This document shows, in pieces, positions 49,302 to 58,195 of a stretch of DNA of 64,000 nucleotides. The notes under the pieces were generated by a model, which saw only the letters and a program-made list of their open reading frames with translations, was not told the DNA's origin and did no database searches. Each line of letters starts with the position of its first letter. The first letter of the stretch is position 1. The position numbers were made by a program, and so were the translations under genes. This stretch comes from Mycobacterium paraense (GTDB lineage: Bacteria > Actinomycetota > Actinomycetes > Mycobacteriales > Mycobacteriaceae), in NCBI RefSeq assembly GCF_002101815.1, contig NZ_LQPM01000006.1:1-64000 (forward strand), given 5' to 3'.

Positions 49302-50921
49302 ATGAGCGAATGGACCGTGGGCGCCGTTCTCGACGCCATCGCCGACGTCGTCGGAGACCGTGTGATGACGGTCTGCGGCGACCGCCGCAGCACGTTCGCC
49401 GAATCGGCGCGCCGCACCACCCGGCTGGCGAACTTCCTCGGCGGCAAGGGTTTCGGGGCGCACGCCGAGCGCGCGGAGCTCGAACCCTGGGAATGCGGTC
49501 AGGACCGTGTCGCGCTGTTGATGTACAACGACCTGTACCCCGACATGGTGATCGGATGCCTCAAGGCGCGCACCGTCCCGGTCAACGTCAACCATCATTA
49601 CTCGCCGCGCGAAATCGCCGACCTGCTCGCGTACGTCCGGCCCAGGGCGATCATCTACCACCGCGCCCTGGGCGCCCGGTTCGCCGACGTGCTGCCCCCG
49701 GACGGGACCGAGCTGCTGGTGTCCATCGACGACGGCAGCGGCGCTGCCGAACTGCCGGGCGCCGTATCGCTGGACGACGCCCTGGCCGCCGGTGATCCGG
49801 ACGCGTACCCGGTGGGGTCGCCGGACGACCTGATCATGATGTGCACCGGAGGGACGACGGGGCGCCCCAAGGGGGTGCTGTGGCGCCAGAGCGACATGTA
49901 TGTGTCGTCCATGGTCGGTGCCGACCACGACAGCGTCACCGAGATCCACGACAAGGTACGCGGCGGCGGCCCGGCCTGGTTCGCGGTCTCGCCGTTGATG
50001 CACGCGGCGGGCATGTGGACCGCCTTCGCGGCGCTGTGCGCCGGGCTGCCTGTGGTGCTCTATGACGACCGCAACAAGCTCGACGTGCGGTCGGTGTGGG
50101 AGACCGCCGAGCGCGAGAAGGTCGGCATGATGACGATGGTCGGCGACGCGTACGCCGGGCCGCTGATCGCCGAGCTGCGCGCCCGCCGGTACGACTTGTC
50201 CTCGCTGAACGCCATCGGCACCGGGGGCGCCGCCACCAACGCGAAATACAAACGGGCGCTGATGGAATGCCTGCCGCACATCACCATCATCGAGGGCTAC
50301 GGCTCGTCCGAGAGCGGCAACATGGCGTTCGGGCACAGCCGCGAGGGAACGGCCAGCGAGACCTTCCAGCCCAGGGACGGGGCCACCGTCGTGTCCGCTG
50401 ATCGCAAGCGATTCCTGCGCCCCGGCGAGCAGGAGGTCGGCTGGGCCGCGCGGACGGGCCGGATTCCGCTCGGGTACTTCGGCGACGCCGAGGCCACCCG
50501 GCTTACCTTCCCGCAGATCGACGGCCGGCGCGTGGTGATACCCGGTGACCGGGCGTCCCTCGAAAAGGACGGCACCATCAGGCTTTTCGGCCGCGACTCG
50601 CTGGTGGTCAACACCGGCGGCGAAAAGGTGTTCGTCGAGGAGGTCGAGGAGGTGCTGCGGGCGCATCCGAGCGTCGCCGATGCCCTGGTGGTGGGACGGC
50701 CGAGCGAGCGGTGGGGGCAGGAGGTGGTCGCGCTCGTTGCTCCCCACCCGGGCGCCGATCTGAGCGCCGACGGGCGGGCGCTCTACACCTTCTGCACCTC
50801 GCAGCTCGCGCATTTCAAGGCACCCAAGGCGTTCATCTTCGTCGAGCAGATCCAGCGCCTCGGCAACGGCAAGCCCAACTACCGATGGGCCCGGGAGCAA
50901 GCCGAAGAGAAGGTGTCATGA
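49302..50921 (+). CDS. Acyl-CoA synthetase, FadD19-like class
   Basis: 539 residues. The P-loop reads CTGGTTGRPKGVLWRQ; the WRQ extension marks the class that includes the steroid acid ligases FadD17/FadD19. VVIPGDRASLEKDGTIRLFGRDS is the adenylate motif and RLGNGKPNYRWAR holds the C-terminal Lys. A large N-terminal insert (HAERAELEPWECGQ) is present. It overlaps the next gene by 4 bases. It probably activates the pathway's acid substrate or an intermediate. Confidence 0.91.
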   Translation: MSEWTVGAVLDAIADVVGDRVMTVCGDRRSTFAESARRTTRLANFLGGKGFGAHAERAELEPWECGQDRVALLMYNDLYPDMVIGCLKARTVPVNVNHHYSPREIADLLAYVRPRAIIYHRALGARFADVLPPDGTELLVSIDDGSGAAELPGAVSLDDALAAGDPDAYPVGSPDDLIMMCTGGTTGRPKGVLWRQSDMYVSSMVGADHDSVTEIHDKVRGGGPAWFAVSPLMHAAGMWTAFAALCAGLPVVLYDDRNKLDVRSVWETAEREKVGMMTMVGDAYAGPLIAELRARRYDLSSLNAIGTGGAATNAKYKRALMECLPHITIIEGYGSSESGNMAFGHSREGTASETFQPRDGATVVSADRKRFLRPGEQEVGWAARTGRIPLGYFGDAEATRLTFPQIDGRRVVIPGDRASLEKDGTIRLFGRDSLVVNTGGEKVFVEEVEEVLRAHPSVADALVVGRPSERWGQEVVALVAPHPGADLSADGRALYTFCTSQLAHFKAPKAFIFVEQIQRLGNGKPNYRWAREQAEEKVS

Positions 50922-51748
50922 ACGCCCAAGCGATCGACTGCCTGATCAACGTGCACTTCGGGGAGGCCGACTCCCAGCCGACCTGGATGCTCAAGGTCCG
51001 CGACGACTACTTCAAGGGCCCGGAGTCGATGTTCGCCCCGGTGGATCTGTCCGAGCTGCTCGACGAGATGGATGAGCAAGGGGTGCGCAAGGCGATCCTG
51101 ATGGACTCGATCGCCAGCCCGTCCACCACCGCGCGCAAGTTCATCGAGGCCAGGCCGGACCGGTTCGCCCTGGCGATGGGTGGGGTCAACCTGCTGCGCC
51201 CGGTGCGGTCGTTGCGGGAGCTGGCCGCCGTCGCCGGCGACCTGCCGGTCGCGTATGCCGTTGTGGGACCCAGCTTTTGGGGTGACGGGCAATATCCGCC
51301 CAGCGACGCCGTGTATTACCCGCTCTACGCGAAGTGCGCGGAGCTCGAGCTGCCGCTGTGCGTCAACACCGGCATCCCGGGCCCGCCGATTCCTGGCGAG
51401 GTGCAGCATCCGATGCACCTGGATCGCGTCTGCGTGCGGTTTCCGGAGTTGAAGCTGTGCATGATCCACGGGGCCGACCCATGGTGGGACGTCGCCATCC
51501 GGCTGCTGCTCAAGTACGCCAACCTGCGCCTGATGACGTCCGCGTGGTCGCCCAAGCGGCTGCCCGAAAGCCTGCTGCACTACATGCGGACGCGTGGGCC
51601 CGACAAGGTGATCTACGCGTCGGACTGGCCGGTGCTGCGGATGCGCCGGGTGATCCCCGAAGCCCGGGCGCTGGACCTGCCGCCCCAGGTGCTGGACAAC
51701 TACCTGTACAACAACGCGCAGGAATTCTTCTTCGGGAAGGAACATTGA
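50918..51748 (+). CDS. Amidohydrolase family protein (short)
   Basis: 276 residues, much shorter than the amidohydrolase two genes upstream. It begins AIDCLINVHFGE, where the usual DxHxH metal motif is reduced to NVH. LPLCVNTGIPGPP, KLCMIHGADPWWDVAIR and VIYASDWPVLRM fit the ACMSD-like barrel, with Asp of ASDWP as the final ligand. It may need only one metal. Translationally coupled to the ligase (ATGA) and 2 bases before the dehydrogenase ATG. Confidence 0.83.
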   Translation: MNAQAIDCLINVHFGEADSQPTWMLKVRDDYFKGPESMFAPVDLSELLDEMDEQGVRKAILMDSIASPSTTARKFIEARPDRFALAMGGVNLLRPVRSLRELAAVAGDLPVAYAVVGPSFWGDGQYPPSDAVYYPLYAKCAELELPLCVNTGIPGPPIPGEVQHPMHLDRVCVRFPELKLCMIHGADPWWDVAIRLLLKYANLRLMTSAWSPKRLPESLLHYMRTRGPDKVIYASDWPVLRMRRVIPEARALDLPPQVLDNYLYNNAQEFFFGKEH

Positions 51749-51750
51749 CG

Positions 51751-52809
51751 ATGGACCGCTTCGAACTGCGCAGACTCGATTACAGCCTGTCCGAAGACCA
51801 CGTGGCCCTGCAGGACGCGTACAAGCAGTTCTTCAAGACGCACTGCTCGATCGAAACGGTGCGCGCGGCAGAGCGATCCGGTTTCGACGAGGGCCTGTGG
51901 GAACGGCTGTGCGCGATGGGCGCCACCACCATGGCGCTGCCGGAGTCATGCGGCGGCGACGGTGCGACGCTGGTCGACCTCACCCTGGTGGCCGAGGAGA
52001 TCGGCCGGTCGCTGGCGCCGGTTCCGTGGATCGACCACGTGTGCGCCGCCCGGCTGCTGGGACGACTGGGGGCGCTGGGCGCCGACACCGCGGGCGTGGC
52101 CAGTGGCGAACAGCTCGCGGCGCTCGACGCGCGCATCGACGCCTCGCCGGGTGTCCGCTTGATCCCGACGGGCGCGATCGCCGACCACATCATCGTCCGC
52201 GACGGCGATCGGGTCGTGCGGCTGACCTTCGGCACCCGGCCGGCGAAGGTGGATAACATCGGCCGGTTGCCGATGGCCTGGGTGGATCCCGCCGCGGCGG
52301 ACACCCGCACGGTCGTGGCCGAGGGGCCGGACGCGGTGGCGAATTACCAACGCGCCCTGGACGAATGGCGGCTGCTGACCGCGGCGGCCCTGGTGGGCCT
52401 GGTCGAGGAGACGATGACGATCGCCGCGGAGTTCGCCAAGACGCGCTACACGCTGGGCGTGCCGATCTCCACGCTGCAGGCCATCTCGCACCCGTTGGCC
52501 AACATGGCCATCACCGTTCAGGGCGGGCGTAACCTCGCCCGGCGGGCCGCCTGGTTCCTGGACAACGAACCCGACGAACGCCCCGACCTGGCGCCGTCGG
52601 CCTTCGTCTTCATGGCCGAGGAGGCCGCCAAGGCCGCGACGATGGCGGTGCATATCCAGGGCGGCCTCGGGGTTTCGTCCGAGGCCGCGGCCACCGCGTA
52701 CCTGGTGCGCGCCCGGGGATGGCCGCTGGCGGGCGGCGACCCGGGGGCCACCGCCCTGCGCGTCGGCGAGATCGTCGCGGCCCGTGAGAGCACACCCCAG
52801 CCGGCCTAG
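51751..52809 (+). CDS. Acyl-CoA dehydrogenase-like subunit (no canonical catalytic Glu)
   Basis: 352 residues, shorter than the usual 380-400. The N-terminal helical domain has ALPESCGGDGATLVDLTLVAEEIGRS. The FAD-binding middle is reduced, and the C terminus reads HIQGGLGVSSEAAATAYLVRA then AGGDPGATALRVGEI in place of the EGTSEI segment. Such short, glutamate-lacking FadE proteins pair with an adjacent partner to form alpha2beta2 dehydrogenases in steroid degradation. The next gene is the likely partner, starting 17 bases later. Confidence 0.85.
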   Translation: MDRFELRRLDYSLSEDHVALQDAYKQFFKTHCSIETVRAAERSGFDEGLWERLCAMGATTMALPESCGGDGATLVDLTLVAEEIGRSLAPVPWIDHVCAARLLGRLGALGADTAGVASGEQLAALDARIDASPGVRLIPTGAIADHIIVRDGDRVVRLTFGTRPAKVDNIGRLPMAWVDPAAADTRTVVAEGPDAVANYQRALDEWRLLTAAALVGLVEETMTIAAEFAKTRYTLGVPISTLQAISHPLANMAITVQGGRNLARRAAWFLDNEPDERPDLAPSAFVFMAEEAAKAATMAVHIQGGLGVSSEAAATAYLVRARGWPLAGGDPGATALRVGEIVAARESTPQPA

Positions 52810-52826
52810 GACAGGAGCGAACAACA

Positions 52827-54020
52827 ATGGACTTCTCCCGGGTCGAGCTGTCGGCGGAAGACGATGCCTTCCGCGACGAGGCGCGGAATTTCCTGAGCAC
52901 CCACATGACCGACGAGGTCCGCCGTCGCGACCGCGAGACAGGCGACAACTTCGACGAGGGCCTGCACCTGAAGTTCGGCGCCGCAGGCTATTTGGAGGCC
53001 GAGTGGAGGCCGGAATCCGAGGGCGGGTTCAGCCGGGTCCGGCGCCGCATCTGGGAGCAGGAGAAGCGGCGGGCCCACGTGCCCTGGGTGACGTGGGGGA
53101 CCACCGCGATGGTGGCGCGCTCGGTGGCGAAGTTCGGGAGGCCCGAGGTGCGCGACGAGGTGCTGCCCAAGGTCTTCAGCGGCGAGGTCCGGCTGTGCCT
53201 GGGCTACACCGAACCCGAAGGCGGCTCCGACGTCGCCACGTGCAAGACCCGTGCGGTGCGTGACGGTGACGCTTGGATCATTAATGGCTCCAAGATGTTC
53301 ACCACCGGGGCACACAACTGCCAGTACGTGTTTCTGATCACCAACACCGCCCCCGAGGCGCCGAAACACAAGAGCCTCACCATGTTCCTGGTTCCATTGG
53401 ATTCGCCGGGCATCGAGATCCAGGGCCTCCGGACCGTGGACGGCGACCGCACCAACATCGTCTACTACAGCGACGTCCGCGTGGATGACAAGTACCGGCT
53501 GGGTGACGTCAACGCCGGCTGGACGGTGCTGCGTGAGCCGCTCAACGTCGAGCACGGTGCCGTCGCGGCGGCTCCTGATGGGCTGCAGGACACTTCGATC
53601 ATGATGCACCAGGCCGGGTCTCTGGCCGAGGCCGTCGACAACGCGGCGGCATCGGTGACCCGGCCGGGCCCGGACGGGCGCCGGTTGATCGACGACAAAT
53701 CCGTGGTGTATCGGCTGGGCCGCAGCGCCGCCCGGTTGGAGGTCGCGCTGTCGTCCCCGAGCATCTACGGCCGGGTCGCGATCGCCCAAACGATGCGCGA
53801 CATCTCCCCGGACCTGATGGACATCCTCGGGGCCGCATCGACGCTCCCGTTCGGCACCGATGGCGCAGCCGACGACGGCAGCGCCGAATACGCCTTCCGG
53901 TTCGCGCCTTTGGTCGGCATCTACGGCGGCACGCTCGAGGTGTTCCGCAACATGATCGGCCAGTACGCGCTCGGGCTGGGCAAGCCGAATTACTCACCGC
54001 CACTGACGAAGACGTCGTAA
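52827..54020 (+). CDS. Acyl-CoA dehydrogenase (likely partner subunit)
   Basis: 397 residues. YTEPEGGSDVATCKTRAV is the FAD/acyl motif, and TTGAHNCQYVFLITNT the flavin-contacting segment. The C terminus reads IYGGTLEVFRNMIGQ, the FadE26/28-like version of the usual end. With the short FadE-like protein just upstream it probably makes a heterotetramer acting on a bulky or cyclic acyl-CoA. The last gene of the six-gene operon; a strong hairpin follows 4 bases after the stop. Confidence 0.89.
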   Translation: MDFSRVELSAEDDAFRDEARNFLSTHMTDEVRRRDRETGDNFDEGLHLKFGAAGYLEAEWRPESEGGFSRVRRRIWEQEKRRAHVPWVTWGTTAMVARSVAKFGRPEVRDEVLPKVFSGEVRLCLGYTEPEGGSDVATCKTRAVRDGDAWIINGSKMFTTGAHNCQYVFLITNTAPEAPKHKSLTMFLVPLDSPGIEIQGLRTVDGDRTNIVYYSDVRVDDKYRLGDVNAGWTVLREPLNVEHGAVAAAPDGLQDTSIMMHQAGSLAEAVDNAAASVTRPGPDGRRLIDDKSVVYRLGRSAARLEVALSSPSIYGRVAIAQTMRDISPDLMDILGAASTLPFGTDGAADDGSAEYAFRFAPLVGIYGGTLEVFRNMIGQYALGLGKPNYSPPLTKTS

Positions 54021-54024
54021 CTCC

Positions 54025-54093
54025 CTTCGCCGAACGTGCAATGACGGCGGTCGTGTTCGGCGTGTCGTCGCCGTCATTGCACGTTCGGCGAAG
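54025..54093. terminator. Long perfect inverted repeat between convergent genes
   Basis: Arms 54025-54049 and 54069-54093 pair perfectly over 25 bases (left arm starts CTTCGCCGAACGTGCAATGA) around a 19-base loop. It lies between the convergent acyl-CoA dehydrogenase and symporter genes and would form a strong hairpin in either transcript. The sequence is unrelated to the 17004/43434 element, so this is another repeat type or a dedicated terminator. Confidence 0.75.
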
Positions 54094-54113
54094 CGGCGAG
54101 TCGGGATCGCTCG

Positions 54114-55748
54114 CTAGTGCGTGCCGACGGCCTGCTCCGCGCCGATGCCGGTCAGTGAGCGGACCTCCATCTCGGCGTTGCGCACCGGATCGCCGCGGTC
54201 ACGCGAGGAGAGCGTGCCGACGATCCCGAGGACGAACGCCAGTGGGATCGAGACGATTCCGGGGTTTGCGAGTGGGAACCAGGCGAAGTCCGCGCCGGGG
54301 AGCATCGCGGTTTTGGCGCCCGACACCGCGGGGGAGAAGATGATCAACACGATGGTCGAGATCAGGCCGCCGTACATGCTCCACAGCGCACCGCGGGTGT
54401 TGAACCGCCGCCAATAAAGCGAATACAGGATCGTGGGCAGGTTGGCCGACGCCGCGACGGCGAACGCGAGCGCCACCAGGAAGGCGACGTTCTGGCCGTT
54501 GGCCAGGATCCCGAGCGCGATGCCCAGCACTCCCAGCACGACGGCGGTGATGCGGGACACCCGGACCTGTTCGGTCTCGGTCACTTTGTGGCGCTTGATC
54601 AGGCTGGCGTAGATGTCGTGGGCGAACGACGTCGACGCTGTGATCGTCAGGCCCGCGACCACGGCGAGGATCGTCGCGAACGCCACCGCCGAGATGACGC
54701 CGAGCAGGACCACACCGCCGAGGTGGAACGCCAGCAACGGCGCCGCCGAGTTCTGCCCGCCGGCCGCCTTGAGGATCCGGTCGGGCCCGACGATGGCGGC
54801 GGCGCCGTAGCCCAGCGCCAGCGTGAACAGATAGAAGGCGCCGATGAGCCCGATCGCCCAGACCACCGACCGGCGCGCCTCTTTCGCGGTGGGCACCGTG
54901 TAGAAGCGCATCAAGACATGGGGCAGGCCCGCGGTGCCCAGCACCAGCGCAAGGCCCAGCGACAGCAGGTTGATCTTCGACGTCGTCGACCCGCCGTATT
55001 GCGCGCCCGGGGCCAACACGTTGCGGCTGGCGACGCCCTTGGTGGTGGCGTGCGACACCGCCGACTGCGCCGCCCCCAGGATGTCGGAGAAGTTCATGCC
55101 GAACTTCGCCAGCACCATCACCGTCATCGTGGCCGCGCCAAGGATCAGCAGGACGGCCTTGATGATCTGCACCCACGTGGTGCCCTTCATCCCGCCGACC
55201 AGGACGTAGACGATCATCAGGACACCGACGACCGCGATGACGATCGACTCACCAAGGCGGCCTTTGACATTCAGCAGCAGGGCGACCAAACCGCCCGCGC
55301 CGGCCATCTGCGCCAGCAGATAGAACAATGACACGGTGAGCGTGGATACCGCCGCGACCAGCCGCACCGGCCGCTGATTGAGCCGGAAGCTCAGCACGTC
55401 GGCCATCGTGAATTTCCCTGTGTTGCGGATCAGTTCGGCCACCAACAGCAACGCCACCAACCAGGCCACCAGGAACCCGATGGAATACAGGAACCCGTCA
55501 TACCCGTAGACGGCGATCGCCCCGGCGATGCCGAGGAAGCTGGCCGCCGACAGATAGTCGCCGGCGATCGCGATGCCGTTCTGCGGACCCGTGAACGCGC
55601 GGTCGGCGGTGAAGAACTCGGTCGCGGTGGCATTCCGCTGGCTGGCCCGGATCACCACGTACAGGGTGATCAGGACGAAAACGGCGAAGATGGCGATGTT
55701 GGCGACGGGATTCCCGATCGTCTGCTGCCCGGCGGCCAGCAGCGTCAT
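54114..55748 (-). CDS. Solute:sodium symporter, acetate/monocarboxylate type (ActP-like)
   Basis: 544-residue inner-membrane protein with about 13 hydrophobic helices. GDYLSAASFLGIAGAIAVYGYDG is the signature of the SSS family ActP branch, and FTGPQNGIAIAGDYLS precedes it. ActP proteins take up acetate, propionate or pyruvate with a cation. The ATG overlaps the stop of the DUF485 gene (ATGA), the usual pairing for ActP. Confidence 0.9.
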   Translation of the reverse strand: MTLLAAGQQTIGNPVANIAIFAVFVLITLYVVIRASQRNATATEFFTADRAFTGPQNGIAIAGDYLSAASFLGIAGAIAVYGYDGFLYSIGFLVAWLVALLLVAELIRNTGKFTMADVLSFRLNQRPVRLVAAVSTLTVSLFYLLAQMAGAGGLVALLLNVKGRLGESIVIAVVGVLMIVYVLVGGMKGTTWVQIIKAVLLILGAATMTVMVLAKFGMNFSDILGAAQSAVSHATTKGVASRNVLAPGAQYGGSTTSKINLLSLGLALVLGTAGLPHVLMRFYTVPTAKEARRSVVWAIGLIGAFYLFTLALGYGAAAIVGPDRILKAAGGQNSAAPLLAFHLGGVVLLGVISAVAFATILAVVAGLTITASTSFAHDIYASLIKRHKVTETEQVRVSRITAVVLGVLGIALGILANGQNVAFLVALAFAVAASANLPTILYSLYWRRFNTRGALWSMYGGLISTIVLIIFSPAVSGAKTAMLPGADFAWFPLANPGIVSIPLAFVLGIVGTLSSRDRGDPVRNAEMEVRSLTGIGAEQAVGTH

Positions 55749-56092
55749 GATGCCTGGGCTTCCGCGCGAATGGCGGCGGCTCGCGGATCAAGCTCCCGAT
55801 CGGCGAACCGCACGTAGAGCCCCGTGATGACGAAGGTGGTCAGGAACTGGCCCAGTCCGATCAGCAATCCGACGTTGACGTTCCCGAAGACCTTGGCCGC
55901 CATGAAGTCGTGCGCGAAGGCGCCCAGCAACACATAGCTGGCGTACCAGGCCAGAAAGAGCGCCGTCATCGGGAAGACGAAACGGCGTAGTTTGCGCCGC
56001 AGTTCGGCGAACTCGGGGCTGTCCTGGATGGTCACGAAACGCTCACCGGTGGCTAATGGGACGTCCTCGGAGGGAAACTCGGTAGTGGACAT
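55745..56092 (-). CDS. DUF485 membrane protein (ActP partner, YjcH-like)
   Basis: 115 residues with two membrane segments, FVFPMTALFLAWYASYVLLGAF and VGLLIGLGQFLTTFVITGLYV. DUF485 proteins accompany ActP symporters and probably assist them. The start ATG 56092 follows AGGAG by 6 bases; the longer frame to 56113 is not needed. The 150 bases upstream contain CCGGG and CCCGG arms around an AT-rich stretch (near 56178-56200). Confidence 0.85.
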   Translation of the reverse strand: MSTTEFPSEDVPLATGERFVTIQDSPEFAELRRKLRRFVFPMTALFLAWYASYVLLGAFAHDFMAAKVFGNVNVGLLIGLGQFLTTFVITGLYVRFADRELDPRAAAIRAEAQAS

Positions 56093-56242
56093 CGCGACTC
56101 CTGACCTCGACATGAGCAGGCTTTTCGGCGTCAGCCTACGAGCAAACCCGATGACAACAGCAGTGCGATTTCAGCCGGGAAATTAAATTAACCCCGGCGT
56201 CGCCGCGCGGGCACCTCGCAGCAACCCGAGCTACAGCGATTG

Positions 56243-56956
56243 TTAAGCCGAGACGTTGTGCGGCGCCTCGCCCTTGAACGCCTCCCGGCGGATCATTTCC
56301 CACACCGTCGGCGTGCGCTCGGTTGTCGACACGACGACAGTCTTCCGGGATGCCGCGCCGTCTTGGGCGAGCTTGACCAGGTAGTCCGCCAGGTCGATGC
56401 GGGCCGTGAACGCGCCCACGGGTTCGACTTCCCCCGCAAGGTAATTCGTGACCTCCGGCAGATCGAACAAGCCCGACGGCCGCACGATCGTCCAGGCCAG
56501 GTCGCTGTCTCGGACCAACGCCTCCATCTGCCGGATGTCGTCGTAGACGGTCTTGCCGATGGTGCGGGCGATGATCGGCTCGAACAGCCGCAAGGCCAGC
56601 GGTGCGCCGCGCCGGCCGGGGGCGGGGTGGGCGCCGGTGCTGCTCACGACGACAAGCCGATTGGCACCCGCCTGTCGCATCGCGTTGACGACGTTGCGGG
56701 TGCCGACGGAATAGGTGTCGACGGGCCGGCGGGTGAACGGCACACCGAGCGTGGACAGCACGGCGTCGGCGCCGGCGACGATCCCGGCGAGGCCGGCGAG
56801 GCGCACGTCCGCGGCGGCGATCGTCAGCCGCGGATCGGTGATGGGAAACTCGCCGGGTCGCCGGGTCACCGCCACGGCCGAGTGGCCGGCGTCCAGGGCG
56901 CGCCGGGTCAACAGCCGCCCGGTCACTCCGTTCGCTCCGAAGATCACGATGTGCAT
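56243..56956 (-). CDS. NAD(P)H-binding NmrA/atypical SDR family protein
   Basis: 237 residues. The N-terminal motif is IVIFGANGVTGRLL (GxxGxxG cofactor loop). VVVSSTGAHPAPG and WTIVRPSGLFD are typical of the atypical SDR group. No YxxxK catalytic pair is clear, so it may be a cofactor-sensing protein or a reductase of unknown substrate. GGGAGGAG lies 5 bases before ATG 56956. Confidence 0.82.
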   Translation of the reverse strand: MHIVIFGANGVTGRLLTRRALDAGHSAVAVTRRPGEFPITDPRLTIAAADVRLAGLAGIVAGADAVLSTLGVPFTRRPVDTYSVGTRNVVNAMRQAGANRLVVVSSTGAHPAPGRRGAPLALRLFEPIIARTIGKTVYDDIRQMEALVRDSDLAWTIVRPSGLFDLPEVTNYLAGEVEPVGAFTARIDLADYLVKLAQDGAASRKTVVVSTTERTPTVWEMIRREAFKGEAPHNVSA

Positions 56957-57021
56957 GAGAACTCCTCCCGTTCGCCACTACGACGAAACGGGCCGGGCGA
57001 AAGTTACGGCCGCCGCGAAGC

Positions 57022-58170
57022 TCAGGTGGTCAGGATCGTCGCGGCGGCGGTGCCCGGCGCCCCGTACAGCTGGGTGAAGCCAACCTTCGGAGCGCCGGGG
57101 ACCTGCCGGTCGCCCGCCTCGCCGCGGAGCTGGCGGACGATTTCGTGGATCTGGCGCAGCCCCGAGGCGCCGATCGGCTCACCGTTGGCGATCAGCCCGC
57201 CATCGGTGTTGACCGGCATGGCGCCGCCGATCTTGGTGGCGCCGTCGGCCAGCAGCTTCTGCTGATCCCCGTGCGCGCAGAACCCGCACTCGGCCATGTG
57301 GATGATCTCGGCGCCGGCGTCGGTGTCCTGCAGCTGGATCACGTCGACGTCGTCGGGCGCGACACCGGCCTTCTCGAATGCGGCCCGCGCGGCGTAGACG
57401 GTGGGCGCGACGTCCTCCTCGACCGGCGCGAAGGTGGTGTTCACCTCGTACGCACCGTAGCGGCGGGTGCGGACCTCCACCGCCCGCAGGTAGATGGGCT
57501 TGGAGGTGTAGCGGTGCGCGATGTCGGCCTTGCACATCACCGCGGCCGCGGCGCCCTCGTCGGGCGCGCAGAACATGTACTGGGTCAGCGGGTAGTTGAG
57601 CACCGGCGAATTCAGGATCTGGTCCTCGGGAATCGCCTTGCGGCGGAACGCGTTCGGGTTCAGCGAACCGTTGCGGAAGTTCTTCGCGGCGACCTTGGCG
57701 AGCGTCTCGGTGGAGATGTTGTGCTCGTGCAGATAGCGATTCGCCTTCATCCCGAAGAACTTCGTGGTCAGGTACTGCCCGTTCTCGGCATACCAGCTCG
57801 GCATGCCCACCAGCGCCGGGTCCTCGGTGAACGCTCCGCGCGGGTGCTTGTCCAGGCCGATGGCGATGCCGATGTCGTAGTCGCCCAACCGGATTCCGTC
57901 GGCACAGGCCTTGACGGCGCTGGCCGCGGTCGCGCACGCGTTGAACACGTTGGTGAACGGGATGCCCGTCAGGCCCACCATGCCGACGATCGCGTCGGGA
58001 TTGGCCACCGTCCAGCTGCCGCCGGTGGCGAATTGGACGTCCTGCCACGCGACGCCGGCGTCGGCGACCGCGGCGAAGATCGCGTCGACGCCCATCTGCA
58101 TCGCGGACTTGCCCTCGAATCGGCCGAACGGGTGCAGACCCACCCCGATGATGGCGACCTCGTTCGTCAT
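57022..58170 (-). CDS. Thiolase-like lipid-transfer protein (Ltp-type)
   Basis: 382 residues. It has the SCP-x/Ltp thiolase fold: MTNEVAIIGVGLHPFGRFEG at the start and Cys79 in NACATAASAV as the nucleophile. However, the usual GHP motif reads GEP at 330-332 (GEPIGASG), and the C-terminal catalytic Cys segment reads QLYGAPGTAA without Cys. Relatives in steroid degradation include retro-aldolases, so it may cleave a C-C bond other than by thiolysis. AAGGAGA precedes ATG 58170. Confidence 0.84.
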   Translation of the reverse strand: MTNEVAIIGVGLHPFGRFEGKSAMQMGVDAIFAAVADAGVAWQDVQFATGGSWTVANPDAIVGMVGLTGIPFTNVFNACATAASAVKACADGIRLGDYDIGIAIGLDKHPRGAFTEDPALVGMPSWYAENGQYLTTKFFGMKANRYLHEHNISTETLAKVAAKNFRNGSLNPNAFRRKAIPEDQILNSPVLNYPLTQYMFCAPDEGAAAAVMCKADIAHRYTSKPIYLRAVEVRTRRYGAYEVNTTFAPVEEDVAPTVYAARAAFEKAGVAPDDVDVIQLQDTDAGAEIIHMAECGFCAHGDQQKLLADGATKIGGAMPVNTDGGLIANGEPIGASGLRQIHEIVRQLRGEAGDRQVPGAPKVGFTQLYGAPGTAAATILTT

Positions 58171-58195
58171 CCGTATCTCCTTGTCTTCGGGGGCG

